The notes below the pieces were generated by a model that searched no databases, was not told where the DNA came from, and saw nothing but the letters and a program-made list of their open reading frames with translations. The translations under genes were made by a program, and so were the position numbers. DNA of 64,000 bases, taken from positions 15,748,001 to 15,812,000 of the forward strand of contig NC_068569.1 in assembly GCF_025698545.1 (NCBI RefSeq). Reading direction: 5' to 3'. This document shows, piece by piece, positions 23,904-35,005 of the stretch. The DNA is from Gossypium raimondii. Taxonomy: Eukaryota; Streptophyta; Magnoliopsida; Malvales; Malvaceae. Position 1 is the first letter of the stretch. Each line of letters begins with the position of its first letter.

Positions 23904-26900
23904 ATGGCTTCAGACGTTCCTTGTTGCGGGGTTGAATTCTCGTTGTATCTGCTCATAATTGCGGGGTTGGTGTGTTTTGCTGGGTTGATGGCTGGGCTAA
24001 CACTTGGACTTATGTCTCTGGGTCTCGTGGACCTTGAAGTCCTCATCAAGTCTGGCCGTCCTCAAGATCGTACCCATGCCGGTAACCTTCGCTCCTTACT
24101 TTCTCATTTTTAATGAGTTATTTGTTGAGAATAATTCAAAATAATATTGGTGGGATGTTTAGAAAATCTTGGTAGTATCTTGGTAGTTTCAGATTTTCTA
24201 GTTTGACTAAATAATTTGTTAGCTATTTTTATCTTAAGTTAGTTTTCATGTAAGCCTATAAATATAGGCATTTATTCTTTGTTTTTTACTCATTCAGAAT
24301 TCATTAATAAGAGAGCAACTTTCCTACATATTATTCTATCTTTCTCACGTTTTATTCTCCAACAATTTTGGCATCGAGCTAGGTTGGATCCTTTAGGCAA
24401 TTGAGTGAAAGTGAGGTTTGGGTCCATTAGGGTCTTTGGGAAACACGAGAGAAAAGAGTGAGTGTTTTTGGAATGGCATCAGCTGGTTTTTCTTCCTCTC
24501 AACCACTCATACCCATTTTCAATGGTGAGAAATATGAGTGGTGGAGCATCAAGGTGAGGACATTGCTCAAATCGCAAGAGCTATGGGACTTGGTGGAGTA
24601 CGGGTTCGTTGACATACTTGAACCTGATGAAGAAGAAGATAGGAGGTTGAAAGAAGTCAGGAAAAATGATGCTAAGGCATTGTTCATTATCCAGCAAGCA
24701 GTTCATGACTCTATTTTCTCTCGAATTACAGCAGCAACCACATCGAATGAAGCATGGTCAATCTTGCAGAAAGAATATCAAGGTGATTCAAGAGTCATAG
24801 TAGTGAAATTACAATCACTACGACGTGATTTTGAGACCTTAATGATGAAGAATGGTGAATCAATTGCTGATTTTTTGTCACGAACAAGGACAATAGTCGG
24901 TCAATTGCGCTCCTATGGTGAGAAAATTTCAGACGAGACAATTGTAGCAAAAGTCTTGCGAAGCTTAACGACAAAATTTGATCATGTTGTGGCTGCTATA
25001 GAAGAGTCCAAAGATCTGTCAGTTCTTTCCGTTGATGAACTGATGGGATCTCTTCAATCTCATGAGGCGAGAATCAATAGATCAGCAGAAAGGAGTGAAG
25101 AGAAGAGTGAAGAGAAGGCATTTCAAGTGAAAGGTGACAATAACCGTTCAACAAATAGAGGACGAGGAAGAGGAGGATTTCGTAGAGGTCGTAGCGGTGG
25201 CTATGGCAGAAGCAGAGGCAAAGGAAGGTATGATGGACAAAGGCAATCGAATGAGCAAGGTAACACAAAAAATGGCATTCAATGTTACCATTGCAATAGA
25301 TATGGGCATGTAAAAGGCGATTGTTGGTATAAAGATCAAAAAATGAATTTTGCATCAGAAAGTGAGGAAGAAAACAAGCTTTTTATGGCTTGTATTGATA
25401 CTAACCATAAGTCAAGTGATTGGTGGTTTGTGGACAGCGGTTGTTCGAATCACATGACGGGTACCAAATCCTTATTCAAGGAGCTCGACGAGTCACAAAA
25501 GCTAAAGGTGCAACTTGGAAACAAAAGGGAGATGCAAGTTGAAGGAAAATGCACTGTGGAAATCGTTAATAGCCATGGAGAAGGAAAAATGTTGGACAAT
25601 GTTCAGTTTGTTCCTGATTTAGGATACAATTTATTGAGTGTTGGACAACTAATGGTCGGTGGATATCTTGTCAGATTTGATGATGATGCATGTATCATCA
25701 AAACAAAAATCGAGCAAACGAGTCCATGTCAACATGACACCAAACAAGATGTTTCCGTTGGATGTTTCAAACATGGAGAACTTTGTTCTTCTTGCAAGTA
25801 CAAAGGATGACTCAAGCTATGGCACTTGAGGTATGGTCATCTCAATATTAAAGGCCCGAAATTACTTGAGTGATAAAGGTATGGTTCTTGGACTACCGAA
25901 AATTGTCTCTCTTGATTTATGTGAGGGGTGCATTTATGGAAAGCAAACTAGGAAGCCATTTCCTGTTGGAAAAGCATGGAGAGCTACTGAATGTTTAGAA
26001 TTAATTCATGCTGATCTATGTGGTCCTATGCAAACCGAGTCCTTGGGTGGGAGCCGTTACTTCTTGCTGTTTACTGATGATTATAGTCGCATGAGCAGGG
26101 TGTATATTTTGGAAAACAAGTCAGAAACTTTTGAAAAGTTCCAGAAATTCAAGGTTATGGTGGAGAATCAAAGTGGCTGCCATATCAAAGTTCTTCGCAC
26201 AGATCGAGGTGGAGAGTTCACGTCCAAAGAGTTTAATATGTTTTGTGAGGACAGTGGCATCCATAGGGAGTTAACAATTCCTTACACTCCCGAAAGCGAG
26301 CAGTGTCATTGGCGGAAGAACCGAATCTGTTGTGGAGATGGCAAGAAGCATGTTACAAGCGAAGGGACTCTCAAATCAGTTTTGGGCGGAAGCTGTGGCA
26401 ACATCTGTCTATCTCTGAATCTCTCACCAACAAGGGTCATCATGAACAAAACTCCATATGAAGCTTGGTGTGGTAGGAAACCTAATGTAAGTCATTTAAG
26501 AATTTTTGGGTGTGTTGCATACGCTTTATTAAATTCTCATGCTCGTAAAAAGCTTGATGAAAAGTCCGAAAATGCATTTTCATTGGTTATTGTACTCAAT
26601 CCAAAGCATATAGATTGTATAACCCTCATAGTGGAAAATTTACAAGTAGAAGAGATGTAGTATTTGATGAAAATGCAAGTGGGATATGAGTGTAGAACAG
26701 TACAACAGAGATTTCTTTTCCCATCAAAGATTCTATAGATAAAAAGGAGGAGCCTGCACCAGCAATATCTATAACACTTGAAGAATCTTCTGACGAGCCA
26801 ATTCCACTAAGGAGATCAACAAGGGTCAAAAAGCCAAATCCGAAATATGCTGATGACACTTATGCATCCCGCCAATTTGCCTTAGCCGTTTGGATCCTCG

Positions 26901-29900
26901 AGATTATGAAGAAGTCTGGCGATAAGGAAGAATGGAAAAGGCAATGATGGAGGAGATACAATCCATCGAAAAGAATAGAACTTGGGAGATGGTCGACTTG
27001 GGAAGATAAAAATGCAATTGGTTTGAAGTGGGTGTTCAAGACAAAATTCGGTGCGATGGAAGCATCCAAAAGCACAAAGCTCGTCTTGTAGCGAAAGGTT
27101 ATGCACAACAATATGGTATTGATTTGAAGAAACTTTCTCTCCATGAGCTTCGGTTCAAACGGTGAGGCTTGTTCTAGCAATAGTGCACAATTGCAATGGC
27201 ACTGCTTACCGTTTGATGTCAAATCGGCGTTCCTCAATGGAGATCTACAAGAGGAAGTTTACGTAACACAACCAGAAGGTTTCATAGAGAAGGGAAATGA
27301 AACAAAAGTTTACAAGCTGAAAAAGGCGTTGTACGGATTGAAGCAGGCCCCTCGAGCATGGTACAACAAGATCGATGGGTATTTTCAGAAGAAAGGGTAC
27401 ATGAGAAGTGAGAACGAGCCCACCTTGTACGTGAAAAAGGAAGGTAAAAGTGATTTCATCATTGTTTGTCTTTACGTTGATGATATCATTTATACTAGTT
27501 CCTCTAACTTACTTGTTGATGATGGAATTTTTATCTCACAAAGGAAATATGCCAAGGATCTTCTCAGTAAATTTAGTATGCTTAATTGCAAGCCTGCAGC
27601 TACACCCATGAATATCAATGAAAAATTGCAGCAAGAGGATGGAGAAGAAATGGTAGATGCAAGGAGGTTTAGAAGCTTGGTTGGAGGTTTAATCTATTTG
27701 ACTCACACTAGACCCGATATTGCATTTCCTGTTGGTGTTATTTCTAGGTTTATGCAGCAACCTTCAAAGGTTCATTATGGAGCAAAGAAACGAGTCTTGC
27801 GATACATTCTTTGGAACTTGAGTATGGCATATGGTACTCAAAACTTTAGATTTCAGATTGTGTGGGTTCACGACGGTGATTGGGCAAGTTCTCTAGATGA
27901 TAGAAGAAGTGTATCAGCATTTGTTTTTACTCTAGGTTCTGGGGTGATCACATGGAGTTCTAAGAAGCAAGCTACAACAGCATTGTCAACCTCAGAGGCT
28001 GAATATGTAGCAAAGAATCGCAATGACTTGTCAAGCCATTTGGCTAAGGAGAATGTTAACCGATCTCCAACAAGAGCAGAAATGTGCAACTACCATATTT
28101 TGTGACAACAAATCCACTATCTCTATGACAAAGAATCCAACATTTCATAGTAGAACAAAGCACATAGATATTCGTTATCATTTCATTCGAGATTTGGTAA
28201 CAAAAGAGGAGATATCTTTGGAATATTGCAACACTGAAGAGCAGCTGGCAGATATGTTAACAAAAGCATTATCAAAAGAGAAGTTTTGCTATTTTAGAAG
28301 TTTACTTGGTGTCTGCAACTTTGAATTAAGGGGGAGTGTTGAGAATAATTCAAAATAATATTGGTGGGATGTTTAGAAAATCTTGGTAGTATCTTGGTAG
28401 TTTCAGATTTTCTAGTTTGACTAAATAATTTGTTAGCTATTTTTATCTTAAGTTAGTTTTCATGTAAGCCTATAAATATAGGCATTTATTCTTTGTTTTT
28501 TACTCATTCAGAATTCATTAATAAGAGAGCAACTTTCCTACATATTATTCTATCTTTCTCACGTTTTATTCTCCAACATTATTGACTGGAATATCTGTAC
28601 TTCGTCATTTGATTTTGTCAATTCAGTTAATTCGGGTATAGCTGGTTATTGCGGGGTTTTAATACTGTTGTATCGAATAGCTTGTCGGTGCTTTGAATAG
28701 GGATGCTTTGGTTGGTCTACTAAGCTATCAATGTAAGGGCTTGATCATATATAGTTTATGTTTAGAATCTTTAGATAGTTAAAAGCCAAAAAAAAAAAGG
28801 TTTAATTAGCTTTTGGAATTGAGTCCACTCACCGAGTTCTGTTACTCGGTTCCTACTTCCTACTACGATAGGTTTATTGCATGGCGTTGATGCCGAAGTG
28901 AGGCGGCCGGTTACTGACTTCAGGGTTTCTTAAAGGCTCTGTCTTGGTTGTTATTTTGTTGTTTGTTTTTGACTGTATTCTAGATTCTGGAAGAAGAAAA
29001 AAAGAATAGTAAAAGTAAATTAGTCAATAAACAAAGCAACAATCAGTTCCATGTAGAATTGGGTTTTATTTAGCATGTTAGCTGATCTATTACAAGAAGG
29101 TGAGAACTTTATGGCCTTTTTTACAATAATAACTTTCGTTTTGTTTTGTTTTCTCTTTGGCAGCAAAGATATTTCCTGTGGTAAAAAATCAGCATCTTCT
29201 GCTATGTACTCTATTGATTGGAAACTCCTTGGCAATGGAGGTTAATGCTCTAAATGATCATTATCGGTTTCTCTCTTCAATGTTGTTGCTTGTTTCCTAA
29301 CTTATTTTCCTTCTATGCAGACTCTTCCCATTTTTTTGGACAAGCTTGTGCCTCCGTGGGCTGCAATTCTGATATCAGTGACTCTGATCCTCTTGTTTGG
29401 AGAGGTTGGTTGTTAATGGATTGAGCTTGCTATCTTTAGGAGGAAGTTGCAGTAGTCTTGCTAAAATATGTTTTTATGTCTGACTGCAGATATTGCCCCA
29501 AGCCATTTGCACTCGTTATGGCTTGAAAGTCGGAGCGATAATGGCACCTCTTGTCCGTGTTCTTCTTTTTCTTTTCTTTCCAATTTCTTATCCAATTAGC
29601 AAGGTATAGTCATCTACAAATTTTTCTATTCTGCTGTTAGGAATATCGGTATTTGCTGTATATTGTGCTCTTAATAAGTTGTTACTAGATGTAGTTGAAT
29701 TTGGCAACTAAATTGCTAGTATTATACTAGAAACCGGGTTTATATTTTATATTCTCTCAATTAATATCATGTACTTTCCAGATTTTGGACTGGATGTTGG
29801 GTAAGGGACACGCCGCCCTCCTTCGGAGAGCAGAGCTAAAGACTTTTGTGGATTTTCATGGCAATGCGGTACTATATATATGTTTAAAACCGCTGGTTTA

Positions 29901-32671
29901 TGTTTGAACTTTGAATGCTTTATGCAGTCCTTGGCTTTTCTTTATATGTCATTATATATATGCTCTTTTTTTAGGCTGGGAAAGGTGGTGATCTGACTCA
30001 TGATGAGACGACTATCATTGCCGGGGCACTTGAAATGACCGAAAAGACTGCCAAAGTTGCCATGACGCCAATATCAAACGCATTTTCCCTTGATCTGGAT
30101 ACCATTCTTGATTCGTGGGTTTGTGGATCCCAGTGAATTGCTAACAGGATTTACCACTCTACCTATGCTCTAAGCTTTTCTCTCTCTTTCTCTTTGCAAA
30201 TCAGGGAAACGCTGAATAAAGTAATGGCAGTGGGTCATAGCAGAGTTCCAGTGTATTATGGAAACCCAACAAATATAATTGGACTTGTTCTGGTAATTTC
30301 CTTTCTCCGCACAAGCTATCATTTTATGACAGTTTCTTGCTAGGATACTTTACACTTATTTGCCAGCTATTCACTTCTGTTCCACGGTCATATGAGACCT
30401 TGCCTCCCATTCTGTCTTTGTTTCTGAAAAACTTTTGACGGAAATCTCTCCTTTATTTTTTTGTTGCGATTCTTTTGACAAAATGATGAACAAGGTAAGA
30501 ACAATGGCAGGGAGTTTCAGTGACATGACTAATAGCCATTGGTAATCAAATGTGATTTTCTTGACCTAAAAGCTTATGACATAATGACCAAGCCCAATAG
30601 ATGTATGCATTCAAAATTTAGAACTGAGCTACTATTTCTTGTTTATTTTGCTGGTAAAACCTTGGATTCTTTTTGGCCATGTAAAACCTTGCAGTTAGAG
30701 AATGCTAAGATGCACCTTTGGGGCGTTGCTGAATGCTATGAGTATCACGTTAGCTGTGCTGTTATCTGTCCTAAAAATACCTTGTTCTTTGCTTGCCTTC
30801 TCTTATTCCTTTAAGACACTCTAATAGGTACAACTTGAAACCTTTGTTTAAACAGTTATCAGCTCACCCATTGTGTATTTATCCTATTCCTATCTTGGGT
30901 ATTATTTTGGAAATAGTTTGTGTTTGTACCATTCATAATGCATGTTATTGATTTCTGTCACTTGAAAACTTTGTATCAAATTCCTACTAGCTCCTGCAAG
31001 GATGCACTTCACTTCCATTGCTGCCTTTTTGTCTAATAGTTCCCAAAAAAGCAATTCCTTCCATTTTAAGATCATTTCTATAATATTATTTATATTGGTT
31101 TTCTCCCGCATGGCTTTATTCGAATTTATTTTATGTTTTCCTCTCTTTAATTAGTGCATTCTTCTTCTGGGTTTGGCTTGAAATGTGCAGGTTAAAAATC
31201 TGTTAACAATTGATTCAGAAGGTCCAGTTCCTTTGAGAAAAATGATAATAAGAAAAATCCCACGGTACAGTATCTCGTCTTTCCGCTATAGCATAACCTT
31301 TTAGTATCTAAATAGGTGGAAAAGAGATGAGGACACGAAATTTAACAATGGATATGCATGTCCCTTTGGAATATTCATAATCAGCTTCAGTCGGTTTAGT
31401 TGTTGTTTTTGTTTCCTTACAACAAGAAAGAAGTAAAATCTATTCTTCTATTATTCTTGTTCACTGTACAGGGTGCCAGAGGACATGCCACTATATGATA
31501 TTCTTAATGAATTCCAAAAAGGTCACAGCCACATTGCTGTGGTATACAAGGATCTAAATGAGAGTGAAGAATCTGTGAAGAAAGGTAAAGATGGTGAACG
31601 ACTTGAGTTTAAGGACAGCTGTAAGAAGCGAAGAGGTGAACCCGAGACATCAAGAAAAGGTGAGTATATATGTACTAGGACAGTAATTGCTCTAAACAAA
31701 TTTTTTTAGCATATTGTTACACACCACAAGTACCTTTCTTTCTTGGTTAAGTATACCTTCATTAGGTTGACTGATCTTGTTCTTTTGAAGTAAAATATCA
31801 CCGACCTTCATGCATTTCCAGATGATCGTGAGGTTGCCTTAAGTGCCCTAAAATCAGGGCATAAGTCGGACTCGCAAGATGTTCAGACACTTGTGACTAA
31901 CAGTGATGGAGGTCAGCAGACAAAGAAGAGTCCACCAACTACTCCTGCATTTAAGAAACGACACAGAGGTTGCTCATACTGTATATTGGACATTGAAAAC
32001 ACTCCTATTCCTGAGTTTCCATCAAATGAAGAGGTTGTTGGTGTTATCACCATGGAGGATGTTATTGAAGAACTGCTTCAGGTAAATCTCTTGCAATCAT
32101 GCATTCTGGGGGTAATGAAGAGACCAACCATCTTTGGGACCTTCATATTACTTCTCCCTTCCCCATGGTGTAATGATATTAATCTTTTTACCTCTGGTGG
32201 TGGCTTGATAGCTTGGAACAACTATTTCCAGTATGCTAAAAAGGTTTATGGGAATTACATGTTAATCTCTTTTGTCAATGCTTGCTTCTGACAGGAGGAG
32301 ATATTAGACGAGACCGATGAGTACGTCAATATCCACAACAGGTAGATTTTCACCATTTCTCTATGTCCATCTGGTATGTATCTTGTTAAAGTCGATGTCA
32401 TAGCATGCGGATCATGCTAGCCAGTTAACTTCAGTCACCTTCATGTAGCAGAGTATGGTTCTGATTTCAGCTCTAGCGCCGTGAAAGATATTTTTGTTTT
32501 TTGAAAATGGAAAGATTAAAGAGATTTAGTTCCCAAGAGTTCTGACCATGTGTCCCATGCAGGATAAAGATCAATATGCACACATCTAAGGAAAATGCTC
32601 ATCGTTTGAATTCAACACAAACTCCTGCGACTGGCAGCGGCATCCCTTCCTCCGGTATCACCAGTTCATGA
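23904..32671 (+). CDS. DUF21 and CBS domain (CNNM-type) membrane protein, 12 exons
   Basis: Exons: 23904-24081, 29164-29240, 29321-29404, 29490-29603, 29782-29868, 29975-30114, 30205-30292, 31191-31264, 31472-31659, 31822-32081, 32295-32341, 32563-32671. They join in frame to 481 codons plus stop. The N-terminal DUF21 domain has hydrophobic segments ([20 protein letters not shown], then [46 protein letters not shown]). The CBS pair follows, with [47 protein letters not shown] and [15 protein letters not shown]. The family is related to CNNM/CorC transporters linked to Mg2+ transport; the plant role is little known. Intron 1 is about 5.1 kb because a copia element (24123-28578) sits in it in the same orientation. 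All splice sites seen are GT-AG and the coding frame is intact. Confidence 0.93.
24123..24364 (+). repeat. 5' LTR of the copia element (242 bp)
   Basis: Begins TGTTGAGAATAATTC and ends TTCTCCAACA. By eye I found no difference from the right LTR. It contains a TATA-like CCTATAAATATAGG and would carry the element's promoter. Confidence 0.95.
24473..25810 (+). pseudogene. copia gag and protease part
   Basis: Opens at the ATG at 24473 ([20 protein letters not shown]). Copia gag features follow: [20 protein letters not shown] and [12 protein letters not shown]. An Arg/Gly-rich stretch comes next, then a CCHC knuckle [15 protein letters not shown] and the protease site [13 protein letters not shown]. 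The frame ends at TGA 25808-25810, where a full copia polyprotein would continue into integrase. Confidence 0.88.
25833..26660 (+). pseudogene. copia integrase part (broken)
   Basis: Contains [15 protein letters not shown], the core start [24 protein letters not shown] and [14 protein letters not shown] with catalytic aspartates. After TIPYTPE the expected glutamate block is frameshifted; it should read along the lines of [29 protein letters not shown] follows. The core is therefore not intact. Confidence 0.85.
27143..28358 (+). pseudogene. copia reverse transcriptase and RNase H (broken)
   Basis: 27143-28105 has [32 protein letters not shown] and the catalytic [10 protein letters not shown]. 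The sequence then jumps to [16 protein letters not shown], so roughly 25 codons normally between these blocks are missing. RNase H follows ([20 protein letters not shown]). A frameshift near 28010 moves the end into the frame 28023-28358 ([27 protein letters not shown]). Confidence 0.88.
28337..28578 (+). repeat. 3' LTR of the copia element (242 bp)
   Basis: Same length as the left LTR and no mismatch noticed by eye. It is preceded by the purine tract ending AAGGGGGAG and followed by the TTATT duplication. Confidence 0.95.
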
Positions 32672-33430
32672 GAGAAATCTTTCTCAACTTTCCCTCATGC
32701 CAACCGTTTCACATTGAGCTCCAGCAGAAAGACTCGTTAAAGGATAGGTGAAACCTCAGCATTTTTCCTTCTTCTTTTTCTGTAGGACATGATAATTAAA
32801 TATAGACTTAAGAAAAAAATATATGAGCTAAGGTTTAGCTACTTGATAAGAACGAATGACGGACCCTACTTTAGTTTTAGACGGAGTGCCTGCAGGATAC
32901 GTGAAATCGCATACAGAACAGATGCTTTTCTTTTAGTTTAATGGATGAAAACACCATTTGAGGTCATCCAATATAGATAGATGGTGATTGTTTTATGTAA
33001 AATCTGCTTGGAATTATATGCTACATTCATATCAAAGCAATTTACGAACGAAATCGATACTCTTTTCTTGAAGAGAATTGCATGAAGATTGCAATTTACG
33101 GAAGACAATGTGGAACTGATTTCAAGAAGATAATCAAGTCATATCCCTTATCTTAATCCTAAAGTCTCGGTCAAATACCAATGCTCTTTGAGATTTTTCT
33201 TTTGGTTTTGGATATTTTGCTTTAGAGTTTGAACTTTGACCTAATAATCCAACATGGTTTAGAATATCAATACTACAAGGTCTTCATTTGAACGTCATCT
33301 TGCCCATTAATATACTCTCTACAGGGTTTTCATTTTCCCATTTATATTTCCTGAAAACAGATTGGGATTTTGACAAGTTTGGCATGATTAATAATGGTCA
33401 GTTTTATTAAAATATGTTGTATTTTTAAAG
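32672..33430. other. 3' region of the DUF21/CBS gene
   Basis: No coding signal is seen. The first several hundred bases probably hold the 3' untranslated region. No confident poly(A) signal was chosen among several AATAAA-like and AATTAA-like matches. Confidence 0.4.
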
Positions 33431-33881
33431 GGGTAAATTACAAAAATAGTCACTTTTGTTTACCTCAAATTATATTTTAGTCACTTATGTTTAAAATGTT
33501 ACATTTTAGTTACTTATGTTATCGTTTTGTTACGAAGCAGTCACACTACTGTTAAAATTCGTTACCTCCATAACGGAAGTCGTATGTGGCAGTCTAAATG
33601 GGTTTTAAATGCCAACTTGGATGTCTAGTTGTTGGGATGAAAATAGGTTTTTAATTAAATAAAATTCAATTTGGACAGTTACGTAGGACATCCAAGTTGA
33701 CAATTAAAACTCATTTGGACTGCCACGTAGGACCGCCGTTAGGGAGGTAACAGAGCTTAATGATAGAATGATCACTTCGTAACAAAATGATAACGTAAGT
33801 GACTAAAACGTAACAATTCAAACATAAGTGACTAAAATGTAATCTGAGACAAACAAAAGTGACTATTTTTGTAGTTTACCC
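33431..33881. mobile_element. foldback MITE, 451 bp
   Basis: Starts GGGTAAATTACAAAAATAGT and ends ACTATTTTTGTAGTTTACCC. Inverted arms of roughly 170-200 bp carry repeated GTCACTT/AAGTGAC words. The centre holds a second inverted pair around ATGCCAACTTGGATGTC and GACATCCAAGTTGAC. Non-coding. It lies between the DUF21/CBS and PMT genes. No matching flank duplication was seen. Confidence 0.75.
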
Positions 33882-34128
33882 ATCTTGCAAGTGGACCGAC
33901 AATCCAATTTGAGGGCCTTGCCTCGCTTGACGGCTCTCGAGTCTTTTTATCATTTCCAAGTCCAAAACAATTAGACTGTCAAAGACAAGAAATCACTGTT
34001 ATGAAGGGTCATTCTGTTGAAAGCGCAATGACAATTCACTACTTTACACCGAAGCGACGAAGTTGGATGCCCTGCTAATCTTAACTGGACAACGTAATCT
34101 TTACAGTTTCCAAACACCTTTTTTTTTT

Positions 34129-34400
34129 GTTAATATATCATTTAATATTTAAATTTATTTTTAATCTTTAAATTGATATCTGAATTTTTTAAATTAATAT
34201 TTAAATTTATTTCAATATTTAAATTAAAATATAAAATTTTCAATTTTATACTTTAATTTTTTTATTTCAATTAAGTATTTAAATTTTTGTTCAATTAAAT
34301 ACATTTACTTAAACACATGTGTTAAATATATATTGATTTACGTATACAAGTATCAAATTAAAATTTAAAATCAAATTCGAGTGTTAAATAATATATTAAC
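34129..34400. mobile_element. AT-rich foldback element, about 270 bp
   Basis: The left end GTTAATATATCATTTAATA is the near-exact complement of the right end (GTTAAATAATATATTAAC). The interior is very AT-rich and non-coding. It lies about 600 bp upstream of the PMT start codon, so it may overlap promoter sequence. Confidence 0.55.
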
Positions 34401-35005
34401 CATTTTTTTCCTTTCATTTTCTTGTTAGCTTCAAACATTTTCTCTCTTTTTTCTTTGGAAATTTGGAACTTTAATAATAGTTGTAGTAAAAAAAAAAAAA
34501 AAAGCCACTACCCTCTTTTCTGGATAACTTTGTGTTCTTAAAGATAAATTTATATATAAATTTGGTGGGTGGAATTTCAGTCTTCACCTTTAATTATTTT
34601 TCAATAGAACAAAAGCTAAAAATATAAACGTCAGCTTTGCTTCACCCGTTTTCTAAATCTGGGTACTCCAAAATTTCAGTTCTTTGAAAGCTAATGCCTA
34701 ATCTTTCAAAAAATAAAAAAAACTTTATTAAAACCATTTCTTTTTTCTTTCTTTCTCTTTCGTTATAATGCTTGCTTGAGGGTCCGAGGCTTTTAGTTTT
34801 TTAAAGCTCCACTTCAGATCTCGACAGATCTTATTTGCTTTCCTGAAGTTCTTTTTTTGTTTGTTACAAATATATACTTTTTGGTGGGCTTATTCTTTGT
34901 TTTTCTCCCATCTGAGTACTAGATTTCATTGTTTGGTGTGCTGTTTTGGTTCAAATTTGCTTACTTCAAGTAGCATTTATTGAGAGCTTTGAAAAACAGG
35001 AGGAC

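Larger units (their letters stand above)
24118..28583 (+). mobile_element. Ty1/copia LTR retrotransposon in intron 1 of the DUF21/CBS gene
   Basis: Element 24123-28578 is flanked by the 5-bp target duplication TTATT (24118-24122 and 28579-28583). LTRs are 242 bp each. The internal order is gag, protease, integrase, then reverse transcriptase and RNase H, which is the copia order. A primer site TGGCATCGAGCT (24369-24380) follows the left LTR, and a purine tract AAGGGGGAG precedes the right LTR. Internal frames are broken in several places, so this copy cannot make its own full polyprotein. Confidence 0.96.
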
